The notes beneath the pieces are model-generated. The model saw only the letters and a program-made list of their open reading frames with translations, was not told where the DNA came from and did not search any database. A DNA stretch of 64,000 bases from Corallococcus sp. NCRR (GTDB lineage: Bacteria > Myxococcota > Myxococcia > Myxococcales > Myxococcaceae), in the NCBI RefSeq assembly GCF_026965535.1, contig NZ_CP114039.1:8539461-8603460 (forward strand), written 5' to 3'. Numbering within the stretch: position 1 is the stretch's first letter; each line of letters opens with the position of its first letter. This document shows, one piece after another, positions 7,524-15,510 of the stretch. The translations under genes and the position numbers were made by a program.

Positions 7524-8849
7524 TTACTGCTGCTGCTGCATTGCGCCAAGGCTTCGGTCGACCATTCGCTTCACGGCGCCTACCAGGAACAGTGAGCCTG
7601 TAGCCAGGACCACGCCGTCCGGACGACCCACTGCATCGGCCCTCGCTCCGGCAAGTGCCCACTCCAGGGAGGCGTGCGCGACTGCCCGTGAACACAAGAC
7701 CCGTGCTTCAGCGATGTATCGCTCCGGGGCAAGCGAGCGCGGCGTGTCCAGCGGCGTGAGATGCACGGAGGCCGCCAGCGGAAACAGGGCTTGCATCATC
7801 GGCCCCCGGTCCTTGTCCGCCACCACCCCGAAGACGAGGTGCAGCGGCCGCCCGGCATAGAGGGTGCGCAGGGCCTCCAGCAGCACCGCCACGCCCGCCG
7901 GGTTGTGGGCCCCGTCCACCACCACCGTCGGCGCCTGGGCCACCTCCTCCAGCCGCCCCGGCCAGCGCGCGGTGGCCAGGCCCTGCCGCGCGGCCTCCGG
8001 CGTCACGGCCACGCCCCGGGCCTGGAGGGCCTCCAGGCAGGCCAGGGCGACCGCCGCGTTCTGGTGCTGATACGGACCGCGCAGCGCGAGCGTGAGTCCG
8101 TCGAGCGACCAACCGGATCCGCGATACGAGAGCGTCCCATCGGCCCCGGGGACGATGCCGAAGTCGCGGCCCTCCACCTGGACGGGCACGGCGAGCTGCT
8201 CCGCGCGGCGCAGGAGCGCGTCCAGGGCCTCCGGCTCCTGCCGGGAAAGCACCACCGGAACGCCCGGCTTGAAGATGCCGGCCTTCTCCCAGGCGATCTC
8301 CCGGAGCGTGTGCCCCAGGTACTCCATGTGGTCGAAGGAGACGGGGGTGACGCAGGTGACGACGGGGTTCGCGGCGGTGGTGGCGTCCAGCCGGCCGCCC
8401 AGGCCCGTCTCCAGCACGGCCACGTCCACGCGCTCGCGGGAGAAGTGCCAGAGCGCGACCACGGTGCCGAACTCGAAGTACGTCATCGGGTCCGACAGCG
8501 CGGAGGGGTAGCGCTCCAGGACCTCCAGGATGCGCTGCCCGAAGACCGCGTCCGGGATGTCCGCGCCAGAGACGCGGATCCGCTCGTTCACGCGCACCAG
8601 GTGCGGGGACGTGTAGAGCCCCACGCGGTGCCCGGCGGCCTCCAGCGCCCGCGCCACGAAGGCGCAGGTGCTGCCCTTGCCGTTGGTCCCGGCGACGTGG
8701 AGCGCCGGGTAGTCGCGCTCGGGATGGTCGAGCGCGGCGAGCGCGTCCCTCACCCGCTCCAGCCCCAGCTTGATGCCGGAGGGGTTGAGCGCCTGGAAGA
8801 AGCTCAGGGCCTCTTCCGGAGTCCGGGGGGCGGTGCGGGGCGCGTCCAT
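7524..8849 (-). CDS. folC: Bifunctional dihydrofolate/folylpolyglutamate synthase
   Basis: 441 residues, normal for FolC. It ligates glutamate to dihydropteroate and then to folates in an ATP-dependent reaction. The Mur-ligase ATP loop is AGTNGKGST (about residue 53). SFDHMEYLG follows (the Mur-type region with ATP/Mg contacts), then DGAHNPAG (about residue 312), the family signature near the glutamate site. It lies 19 bp downstream of accD and 9 bp upstream of the hydrolase gene; accD-folC adjacency is a common bacterial arrangement, which supports the call. Confidence 0.95.
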   Translation of the reverse strand: MDAPRTAPRTPEEALSFFQALNPSGIKLGLERVRDALAALDHPERDYPALHVAGTNGKGSTCAFVARALEAAGHRVGLYTSPHLVRVNERIRVSGADIPDAVFGQRILEVLERYPSALSDPMTYFEFGTVVALWHFSRERVDVAVLETGLGGRLDATTAANPVVTCVTPVSFDHMEYLGHTLREIAWEKAGIFKPGVPVVLSRQEPEALDALLRRAEQLAVPVQVEGRDFGIVPGADGTLSYRGSGWSLDGLTLALRGPYQHQNAAVALACLEALQARGVAVTPEAARQGLATARWPGRLEEVAQAPTVVVDGAHNPAGVAVLLEALRTLYAGRPLHLVFGVVADKDRGPMMQALFPLAASVHLTPLDTPRSLAPERYIAEARVLCSRAVAHASLEWALAGARADAVGRPDGVVLATGSLFLVGAVKRMVDRSLGAMQQQQ

Positions 8850-8868
8850 GGCGTGGAGGCGCGCCGCC

Positions 8869-9720
8869 CTACCCCAGCATGCCGAGGATCTGCCCCAGCT
8901 TCGCGCGCAGGTCCTTGCGGTGGACGATGGCGTCGATCATGCCGTGATCCAACAGGAACTCCGAGCGCTGGAAGCCCTCCGGCAGCTTCTGGCGGATGGT
9001 CTGCTCAATCACGCGCGGGCCGGCGAAGCCGATGAGGGCCTTGGGCTCCGCGAGGATGATGTCGCCCAGCCAGGAGAAGGACGCGGCCACGCCGCCCGTG
9101 GTGGGGTTGAGCATCACGGAGACGTACGGCTTGCCGCTGGTGCGGAAGCGGGCAATGGCCGCGGACGTCTTCGCCATCTGCATCAGGGAGAAGATGCCCT
9201 CCTGCATGCGCGCGCCGCCGGAGGCGGAGAACACCACCGCGGGGCACTTGAGCTCGAAGGCGCGCTCGAACACGCGCGTGACCTTCTCACCCACGACGGA
9301 GCCCATGGAGCCGCCCATGAACTCGAAGACGAACGAGCCGATGGAGACGGGGTGGCCCTCGATGCGGCCCACGCCGGAGATGAACGCGTCGTTCTCCTCC
9401 AGGTTCTTGCGCGTGGACTTGAGCCGGTCCTTGTACTTCTTGGAGTCGGTGAAGCTGAGCGGGTCCTGGGGCTCCAGCTCCTTGTCGAACTCCTCGAAGG
9501 AGTCCGGATCCAGCGTGGCCGCCAGCCGCGCCCGGGCCGTCCAGGCGTGGTGGTGCTCACAGTGCATGCACACCATCCAGTTCTTCTCGAGCTCCTGGCG
9601 GTAGATGATCTCGTCGCACTGCTCGCACTTGGCCCAGAGGCCCTGCATGCGGGAGGGCTGGGGCTCGGCGGCTTTCTCTGCGTCGACGGCGATGCGGGGC
9701 TTCTTGGAGAACCAGGCCAT
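8869..9720 (-). CDS. accD: Acetyl-CoA carboxylase carboxyltransferase, beta subunit
   Basis: 283 residues. AccD pairs with AccA to transfer carboxyl from biotin to acetyl-CoA, the first step of fatty-acid synthesis. An N-terminal four-cysteine zinc ribbon is complete (C32, C35, C51, C54). The crotonase-fold carboxyltransferase domain follows, with SASGGARMQEG (oxyanion region) and NPTTGGVAASF motifs typical of AccD. Length and domain order are normal. The 73-bp gap upstream can hold its promoter; folC follows closely. Confidence 0.96.
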   Translation of the reverse strand: MAWFSKKPRIAVDAEKAAEPQPSRMQGLWAKCEQCDEIIYRQELEKNWMVCMHCEHHHAWTARARLAATLDPDSFEEFDKELEPQDPLSFTDSKKYKDRLKSTRKNLEENDAFISGVGRIEGHPVSIGSFVFEFMGGSMGSVVGEKVTRVFERAFELKCPAVVFSASGGARMQEGIFSLMQMAKTSAAIARFRTSGKPYVSVMLNPTTGGVAASFSWLGDIILAEPKALIGFAGPRVIEQTIRQKLPEGFQRSEFLLDHGMIDAIVHRKDLRAKLGQILGMLG

Positions 9721-9793
9721 GAGGCCCGGGGGTTAATCCGGCCGCCGCGGGCCGTCAATACCTCCGTACGGCGCGGCGCGGCACGACGCGGCC

Positions 9794-10549
9794 CTAGAAC
9801 TGGAAGGTCTCCCCCAGCTCCAGGACGTTCACGGGCAGGGGGGCCAGTTCCTTCTTGAGCTGGGTCACGAAGGCGGGCTTCAGGTGGTAGAGCATCACCT
9901 GGGCGCCGTTGCGCTCGAACTTGCGCAGCTCCGAGCCCACGGTGGCGGGCGTCAGGTGGCCGGAGATGTCCGCCAGGGCCTGGAGGCTGTTGGGGAAGCT
10001 GGTCTCCAACAGCAGCGCCTTGAGGTTCTTCGTGGCGTTGAGCGCCTTCCACAGCTTGTCCGTGGGGCCGGTGTCGCCGCTCATGGCCAGCGCGGACTTC
10101 CCGTCGCTGATGATGAAGGCGCACGACTCCACGGGGTGGCTCACCGGCACGCTCTTCACGGTGTAGGGGCCCACCTGGAAGGTGCTGCCGGCGCGGAAGG
10201 TCTTGATGGCCAGCACGGGCTTGTGGCGCGTGGGGATGCGCGTGAAGTCCGGCCACAGCGCGTTGTTGAACATGTTCTCGCGCAGCGCCTTGGCGCACTC
10301 GCGGGAGGCATGGATGGTGACGGGCTTGTCCCTGCGTCCGATGACCAGGTCGGCCAGCAGCGGCAGGTCCTTCACGTGGTCGAAGTGGCTGTGGCCGACG
10401 AGGATGTCGTCCACCTTGCAGAGCTGCTCCAGCGAGAGCGTGCCGGTGAGTGCGCCCGCGTCGAGCGCGAGCACGTCGTCCACGAGGAAGCAGGTGCTCC
10501 TGCACGTGGGAAGCTCGCCGCCGTGGCACCCGAGGACTTGCAGCTTCAC
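9794..10549 (-). CDS. MBL-fold protein, class II cyclic-nucleotide phosphodiesterase-like
   Basis: 251 residues. The metallo-beta-lactamase fold is shown by LDAGA near the N-terminus, the metal-binding HSHFDH (about residues 53-58), a later histidine in VSHPVES (about 138), and SGDTGP with its metal-bridging aspartate (about 158). The pattern (LGCHGGE start, HSHFDH, SGDTGPT) is that of class II 3',5'-cyclic-nucleotide phosphodiesterases such as CpdP and yeast PDE1. The ATG is one base after the stop of the Crp-type gene, so the two are translated from one message. A cyclic-nucleotide sensor next to a probable cyclic-nucleotide hydrolase supports the assignment. Generic MBL hydrolase is the alternative. 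Confidence 0.82.
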   Translation of the reverse strand: MKLQVLGCHGGELPTCRSTCFLVDDVLALDAGALTGTLSLEQLCKVDDILVGHSHFDHVKDLPLLADLVIGRRDKPVTIHASRECAKALRENMFNNALWPDFTRIPTRHKPVLAIKTFRAGSTFQVGPYTVKSVPVSHPVESCAFIISDGKSALAMSGDTGPTDKLWKALNATKNLKALLLETSFPNSLQALADISGHLTPATVGSELRKFERNGAQVMLYHLKPAFVTQLKKELAPLPVNVLELGETFQF

Positions 10550-10550
10550 G

Positions 10551-11201
10551 CTAGAGGTCTCCGAACTTCCACTTCATCTCGAGGTAGTTGAGGAAGTCAT
10601 GCAGCCGGGCCGTGTCGTACACGGTCACCCGGTCACCGCTCCGCTCGATGAGGCCCGCGCGCTCCAGGCGCTCCAGCATGCTGCGCACGGCGGGCTCGCC
10701 CACGCCGATCTGCCGGGGCATCTCCCGGATGGCGAAGTCCACCTCCACGCCCTCCTCCAACGGACGGCCGCGCGTCTGGCAGGCCTGGAGGATCTGATGG
10801 ACGACGCGGCTGGCGGGGTCGCCGTGGAGCAGGTTCTCGATCTGGGCGTCCGCCTCGGAGAGGCGCTCGGCCAGCTTCTTGATCATCCGCACGGCGATCT
10901 CCGCGTTGCCGCGGATCATCGCCTCGAAGGTCTTGGGGTCGATGACGAGCAGCTTCGCGTCGTCATGCACCACGGCGGAGGCGTTCCGGGGCTTGTTGGA
11001 GATGATGGCCATCTCGCCGAAGAATTCGCCCGGGCCCAGGACCGCGAGCACCTTCTCCACGTCGCGCACGCGCTTGGAGATGGCGATCTTCCCGGACTGG
11101 ATGACGAACATCTCCTTGCCGATCTCTCCCTCGCGGAAGAGCTCGGTGCCCTTGGGGAACTCCTTGCCAAAACGTTGAAAGAGGGTTTCCTCGGCGCCCA
11201 T
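10551..11201 (-). CDS. Crp/Fnr-family cyclic-nucleotide-binding regulator
   Basis: 216 residues. An N-terminal cyclic-nucleotide-binding beta roll (about 10-120) has GEFFGEMA, matching the phosphate-binding cassette region. A long dimerization helix follows (about 120-150), then a C-terminal winged helix (about 155-210) with [27 protein letters not shown] as the HTH. The cassette position that is Arg in cAMP-binding members reads N-x-S (RNASAV) here: the Arg is one residue earlier, so ligand identity is uncertain. The gene is the first of a two-gene unit with the phosphodiesterase-like protein and is divergent from purM. Two ATATCCC direct repeats lie 40-60 bp upstream of its start. Confidence 0.9.
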   Translation of the reverse strand: MGAEETLFQRFGKEFPKGTELFREGEIGKEMFVIQSGKIAISKRVRDVEKVLAVLGPGEFFGEMAIISNKPRNASAVVHDDAKLLVIDPKTFEAMIRGNAEIAVRMIKKLAERLSEADAQIENLLHGDPASRVVHQILQACQTRGRPLEEGVEVDFAIREMPRQIGVGEPAVRSMLERLERAGLIERSGDRVTVYDTARLHDFLNYLEMKWKFGDL

Positions 11202-11353
11202 CTGGCCCGCGAGTCAATCAGCCCCCATCCCACCGGTCAAATATCCCAGACCGATATCCCTTCCGTGCCCGAGGGCGTGACGGCGCCGCAAACCCGACAC
11301 GTCCCTTCCGAGGCCCGAGACAGGGGCCCCCGGGAGGGGTACAAGGCCGGCCC
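11202..11353. promoter_or_regulatory. Divergent intergenic region, Crp-type gene / purM
   Basis: 152 bp separate the divergent starts, so promoters for both genes should lie here. The only structure seen is a 7-bp direct repeat, ATATCCC at 11241-11247 and 11254-11260, with 13-bp spacing in an otherwise GC-rich stretch. I cannot place -35/-10 boxes with confidence, and no purine riboswitch fold was recognised. Confidence 0.4.
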
Positions 11354-12391
11354 GTGGGAACGACCTACAAGCAGTCCGGAGTAGACATCGAGGCCGGCGA
11401 CGCGTTCGTCGAGAAGATCAAGCCCCATGCCGCGCGCACCACGCGCCCAGAGGTCCTGGGCGGAGTGGGCGGGTTCGGCGGCCTGTTCGCACTGCCGCCC
11501 GGCAAGTACCAGGCGCCGGTGCTGGTGGCGGGCACGGACGGGGTGGGCACCAAGCTGAAGGTGGCCTTCCTGGCCGGGCGCCACGACACGGTGGGCATCG
11601 ACCTGGTCGCCATGTCGGTGAACGACATCCTCACCTGTGGCGCGGAGCCGCTCTTCTTCCTGGACTACTTCGCCACGGGGAAGCTGGAGGTGGACGCCGC
11701 GGCGGAGGTGGTCAAGGGCATCGCCCTGGGCTGCGAGCAGGCGGGGTGCGCGCTCCTGGGCGGGGAGACGGCGGAGATGCCGGGCTTCTACGCGCGGGGC
11801 GAGTACGACGTCGCGGGCTTCTGCGTGGGCGTGGTGGAGCGGTCCGCCATCATCGACGGCAAGACGGTGAAGCCGGGGGACGCGCTCATCGGCCTGACGT
11901 CGTCGGGGCTGCACAGCAACGGCTACTCGCTGGCGCGCAAGGTGCTGCTGGACGACGCGAAGCTGCCCCTGGACATGACGCCGCCGGGGCTGGACCGGCC
12001 GCTGGGTGACGCGCTCTTGGAGCCCACGCGCATCTACGTGAAGGACGCGCTCGCGCTGTGCCAGGCCGTGAAGGTGAAGGGCATGGCGCACATCACCGGC
12101 AGCGGCATCCCGGGCAACCTGCCCCGCTGCCTGCCGGACGGGACGCGCGCGGTGCTGAGCGAGTCCACGTGGAAGAAGCCGGCCATCTTCGACCTCATCG
12201 CGAAGACGGGCGGCGTGGCGCGCGACGAGATGTTCAGCACGTTCAATATGGGCCTGGGCCTCATCGTCGTGGTGGCGAAGGAGGACGTGGCCAAGGCGCT
12301 GGAGGTGCTGCGCGCCCGGGGCGTGGAGGCCTCTGAGGTGGGCCGGGTGGAAGCGGGCCAGGGCGAGGCCACGGCGGTCATCGACCCATGA
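11354..12391 (+). CDS. purM: Phosphoribosylformylglycinamidine cyclo-ligase (AIR synthetase)
   Basis: 345 residues, the usual PurM length. It converts FGAM to AIR with ATP in purine synthesis. The start is GTG at 11354, giving the normal [14 protein letters not shown]-terminus. Signatures visible are [10 protein letters not shown] (about residue 57), the MSVNDI segment, GGETAEMPG (about 135), [12 protein letters not shown] (ATP-binding region) and [13 protein letters not shown]. The stop overlaps the purN start by four bases (ATGA), so the two are translationally coupled. Confidence 0.97.
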   Translation: MGTTYKQSGVDIEAGDAFVEKIKPHAARTTRPEVLGGVGGFGGLFALPPGKYQAPVLVAGTDGVGTKLKVAFLAGRHDTVGIDLVAMSVNDILTCGAEPLFFLDYFATGKLEVDAAAEVVKGIALGCEQAGCALLGGETAEMPGFYARGEYDVAGFCVGVVERSAIIDGKTVKPGDALIGLTSSGLHSNGYSLARKVLLDDAKLPLDMTPPGLDRPLGDALLEPTRIYVKDALALCQAVKVKGMAHITGSGIPGNLPRCLPDGTRAVLSESTWKKPAIFDLIAKTGGVARDEMFSTFNMGLGLIVVVAKEDVAKALEVLRARGVEASEVGRVEAGQGEATAVIDP

Positions 12392-13053
12392 GCGCGCGGC
12401 GGGCGCGGCTGGGGGTGCTCGTCAGCGGCGGCGGGAGCAACCTGCAGGCGCTGCTCGACGCGGCCGGGCAGGCGGACTTCCCGGCCGAGGTGGCGTGCGT
12501 GCTGTCCAACGTGCCCACGGCGTTCGCGCTGGAGCGCGCCCGGAAGGCGGGCGTGCGCGCGGAGGTGGTGGACCACAAGGGCTTCGGGTCGAAGGTGGAC
12601 TTCGAGGCGGCGGTGCTCGGCGTGCTGGCGGACGCGGGCGTCGAGTGGGTGTGCCTGGCGGGCTTCATGCGGCTGGTGAGCGCGGACTTCCTGAAGCGCT
12701 TCCCGGGGCGCGTGCTGAACATCCACCCTTCCCTGCTGCCGGCGTTCCCGGGCCTGCATGCGCAGAGGCAGGCGCTGGAGCGCGGCGTGAAGGTGGCCGG
12801 GTGCACGGTGCACTACGTGGACGCGGGCACGGACACGGGCCCCATCATCGCGCAGGCGGCGGTGCCCGTGCTCCCGGAGGATGACGAAGCGAGCCTGAGC
12901 GCGCGCATCCTCGCGGAGGAGCACCGGCTGTATCCGCTGGCCGTGAGGCTGGCGGTGACGGGCGCGGTGACGCTGGACGGGACGCGCACGAAGGTGGACG
13001 CGAGGGTGACGGGAGACGGCACGGCGCTGCGCAGCCCGGGTGCGCCGAAGTGA
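12388..13053 (+). CDS. purN: Phosphoribosylglycinamide formyltransferase
   Basis: 221 residues. PurN transfers a formyl group from 10-formyl-THF to GAR. The N-terminal [17 protein letters not shown] is the phosphate-binding loop. The formyltransferase signature is complete: N and H in [14 protein letters not shown] (about residue 110) and D in [10 protein letters not shown] (about residue 148). The C-terminus carries a short extra tail. It overlaps both neighbours by four bases (purM upstream, DUF523 downstream), which points to a single operon. Confidence 0.97.
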   Translation: MSARRARLGVLVSGGGSNLQALLDAAGQADFPAEVACVLSNVPTAFALERARKAGVRAEVVDHKGFGSKVDFEAAVLGVLADAGVEWVCLAGFMRLVSADFLKRFPGRVLNIHPSLLPAFPGLHAQRQALERGVKVAGCTVHYVDAGTDTGPIIAQAAVPVLPEDDEASLSARILAEEHRLYPLAVRLAVTGAVTLDGTRTKVDARVTGDGTALRSPGAPK

Positions 13054-13571
13054 CGAAGGCCGTGGAGCCGTCCTCGGACGAAGGCGAAGCGTCTGCCCGT
13101 GATGCGCGACGCGAAGCCCTGCGCGCCGCCCCCACGGTGATGGTCAGCGCGTGCCTGCTGGGCGAGGCGTGCCGCTACGACGGACGCTCGCAGCGTTCGG
13201 AGCGCGTGCTCGCGGCGCTGGAGGGCAAGGCCGTCATCCCCATCTGTCCGGAGGCCGCCGCGGGCATGGGCATTCCACGGCCTCCCGTGGACCTCGCGGG
13301 CGGCACGGGCGTGGACGTCTGGGCCGGCCGCGCGCGGGCCCTCACGCGGGAAAGCCGCGAGGACCGCACCGCCGCGTTCCAGGATGGCGCCAGGCAGGCC
13401 CTGGACGCCGCCCGGCGCTTCGACGTCACGGTGGCGCTCTTGAAGGAAAAGAGCCCCTCATGCGGCAGCCAGCGCGTCTACGAGACGGGCGTGCTGCGCC
13501 CGGGTGAAGGCATCACCACCGCGCTGCTCCGCGCGGAGGGACGCACCGTCGTGAGCGACGAGGACCTGTAG
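13050..13571 (+). CDS. DUF523 family protein
   Basis: 173 residues starting with a GTG that overlaps the purN stop (GTGA). After a ~28-residue charged leader the DUF523 core runs to the end. It has SACLLGEACRYDG (about 33-45), CPEAAAGMGIPRPP (about 75) and KEKSPSCGS (about 133), so the three conserved cysteine sites of the family are present, arranged as if to bind a metal or cofactor. The biochemical function of DUF523 is not established. Coupling to purN may be only transcriptional. Confidence 0.9.
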   Translation: MTKAVEPSSDEGEASARDARREALRAAPTVMVSACLLGEACRYDGRSQRSERVLAALEGKAVIPICPEAAAGMGIPRPPVDLAGGTGVDVWAGRARALTRESREDRTAAFQDGARQALDAARRFDVTVALLKEKSPSCGSQRVYETGVLRPGEGITTALLRAEGRTVVSDEDL

Positions 13572-13573
13572 CC

Positions 13574-14641
13574 TCAGCTCAGTACAGGCAGCTCCAGTTC
13601 GTCACCCTGCCTGGGCGCGAAGCACGCCTCCACCTCCGCGTCGCTCACCTCCGCGAGCGTGGCCGGGCTCCAGCGCGGCTTCTGATCCTTGTCCACCAGC
13701 ACCGCGCGGATCCCCTCCTGGAAGTCCGGCCGCTGCGTCAACGCCTGGCTCAAGCGGTACTCCATGCGCGCCGTCGCGTCGTAGTCCTGGCCGCGACCAA
13801 CGCGCAGCTGCCGCAGCGTCACCCGCAGGCTCGTCGGCGACATGCGCAGCAGCGTCGCGCGAGTCTCCTCCGCCCATGGTGTTCCCTCGCGCTCCAGCGC
13901 CGCGAGGACGTCCTCCACGCGGTCCCCCTGGAAGCACCGGTCGATGACGTCCGCGCGCGCCGCGAGCCCCGATGTACCAGGGTCCTGATGGAAGCCTTGC
14001 AGCACGCGCGCCGCCACCTCCCGCCCCGGTCCGCTCCAGTCCGCGGCCTCCAGCGCGCCCACCACGTCCTCCAGCCGCGAGGACTCCACCCGATGCGTCG
14101 CGTAGCCCAACCACATCGCATCCGCTGCGTCACACCGCGCACCGGTGAGCCCCAGGTACGTCCCCGCCTCGCCCGGGAAGCGCGGGAGGAACCAACCACC
14201 GCCCACGTCCGGGAAGATGCCGATGGCCGTCTCCGGCATCGCGAGCACCAGCTTCTCCGTCACGGCGCGGAAGGCCCCGTGCACGGACAGCCCCAACCCA
14301 CCGCCCATGCAGATGCCGTCCACCAGCGCGATGAACGGCTTCGGGAAGTGGTGGATCCGGTGGTTGAGCGCGTACTCCGCGCGGAAGAACTCGCGAGACA
14401 GCGACGCGTCCGACCGTGCGACCGAACCAGCCACCGCGCGCACGTCCCCTCCCGCGCAGAAGGCCCGGCCGCCAGCACCGCGGATCACCACCGCCTTCAC
14501 GGAGGGATCCGCCGCCCAGGCGTCCAGCCGCGGATGCAGTGCCCGGCACATCTCCAGGGAGAGCGCGTTGAGCGCCTTCGGTCGGTTGAGGGTGACCAGG
14601 CCCACGGCCCCCCGAGTCTCCAGCAGCACGTCCTCGCTCAT
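13574..14641 (-). CDS. 3-hydroxyisobutyryl-CoA hydrolase-type enoyl-CoA hydratase/isomerase
   Basis: 355 residues, longer than classical crotonases (~260) and matching the HIBYL-CoA hydrolase group of valine degradation. The crotonase core shows LNRPKALNALSLEM (about 18), GAGGRAFCAGGDVRA (first oxyanion-hole segment, about 55), and GICMGGGLGLSVHG (second oxyanion loop, about 108). PETAIGIFPDVGG (about 136) has the catalytic Glu and Asp of hydrolase members. The ~100-residue C-terminal extension (ECH_2 type) contains FQEGIRAVLVDK and KPRW, as in 3-hydroxyisobutyryl-CoA hydrolases. It converges on DUF523 with two bases between stops. A plain enoyl-CoA hydratase is less likely. Confidence 0.88.
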   Translation of the reverse strand: MSEDVLLETRGAVGLVTLNRPKALNALSLEMCRALHPRLDAWAADPSVKAVVIRGAGGRAFCAGGDVRAVAGSVARSDASLSREFFRAEYALNHRIHHFPKPFIALVDGICMGGGLGLSVHGAFRAVTEKLVLAMPETAIGIFPDVGGGWFLPRFPGEAGTYLGLTGARCDAADAMWLGYATHRVESSRLEDVVGALEAADWSGPGREVAARVLQGFHQDPGTSGLAARADVIDRCFQGDRVEDVLAALEREGTPWAEETRATLLRMSPTSLRVTLRQLRVGRGQDYDATARMEYRLSQALTQRPDFQEGIRAVLVDKDQKPRWSPATLAEVSDAEVEACFAPRQGDELELPVLS

Positions 14642-14694
14642 GCCGTGGGGGATATCAGCCCGGAAGGGGCTCGCACGGGAGATTCAGGGGTGAC

Positions 14695-15414
14695 ATGGCG
14701 GAGGAAATCGGTATTGGGGAGAACATGACTCCCGCAGCCGCCCCCCTGCTCGCCGCCGTCTTCGACATGGATGGCACGCTCGTCGACAACATGGACTTCC
14801 ACAACCGCGCCTGGGTGTCGCTCGCCCGGAAACTCGGTCTGGATGGCCTGACCGCGGAACGCTTCCAGAACGAGTTCGCGGGAAAGAAGAACGAGGAGAT
14901 CCTCCCGCAGCTGCTGGGCCGCACCCTCTCCGTCGCGGAGCTGAACGCGCTCGCCGAGGAGAAGGAGTCCCACTACCGCGCCATCTACCGGCCCTACCTG
15001 GCGCTGCACCGGGGCGCGGAGGGCTTCCTGCACCGCCTGCGCGAAGCGAACCTGCCCCTGGCCGTGGCCACCGCCGCGCCGCACGGCAACCGCGAGCTGG
15101 TGCTGGACGGGCTCTCCGTGCGTCCGCTCTTCGCCTGTGTCGTCGGCGCCGAACAGGTGACGCGCGGCAAGCCCGCGCCGGACATCTTCCTCGCGGCGGC
15201 GAAGGCCCTGCGGGTGCCCCCCGAGTCGTGCCTCGCCTTCGAGGACGCCATCAACGGCGTGCTGTCCGCGCGCGCCGCCGGCATGGTCACCGTGGGCATC
15301 ACCACCACCACGACCGCGGAAGCGCTGAAGAACGCGGGGGCCCACTACACCGCCCCGGACTTCGACACGCTGCCCCCGGAGCTGCTCGCGCGCCTCTTCG
15401 CGTCCAGGGCCTGA
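14695..15414 (+). CDS. HAD-superfamily phosphatase, beta-phosphoglucomutase-like
   Basis: 239 residues. Motif I is FDMDGTLVDN (nucleophile Asp, acid/base Asp two later), followed by a helical cap. Motif II is the threonine in ATAAPHG (about 124), motif III the lysine in RGKPAPDIF (about 157), and motif IV AFEDAINGV (about 181). This is subfamily I, as in beta-phosphoglucomutase, phosphoglycolate phosphatase and sugar-phosphatases. The ATG at 14725 (ten codons in, with GGGGAG just before) is an equally good start. The substrate is unknown; neighbours give no clue. Confidence 0.88.
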   Translation: MAEEIGIGENMTPAAAPLLAAVFDMDGTLVDNMDFHNRAWVSLARKLGLDGLTAERFQNEFAGKKNEEILPQLLGRTLSVAELNALAEEKESHYRAIYRPYLALHRGAEGFLHRLREANLPLAVATAAPHGNRELVLDGLSVRPLFACVVGAEQVTRGKPAPDIFLAAAKALRVPPESCLAFEDAINGVLSARAAGMVTVGITTTTTAEALKNAGAHYTAPDFDTLPPELLARLFASRA

Positions 15415-15510
15415 GGGGGCACATACGCCCCACCCCGGGCACGGACTCCCTGCCGCGCCGGGCGCCAAAAGGGCGCCAGACGCGGTGACGTTGTGTAGTG
15501 TTCGGCGGCC

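Noticed and set aside
15415-15490. Hairpins GGGGC/GCCCC and GGCGCC/GGCGCC after the HAD gene
   Set aside because: Short stems without T-run; insufficient to call a terminator in this base composition.
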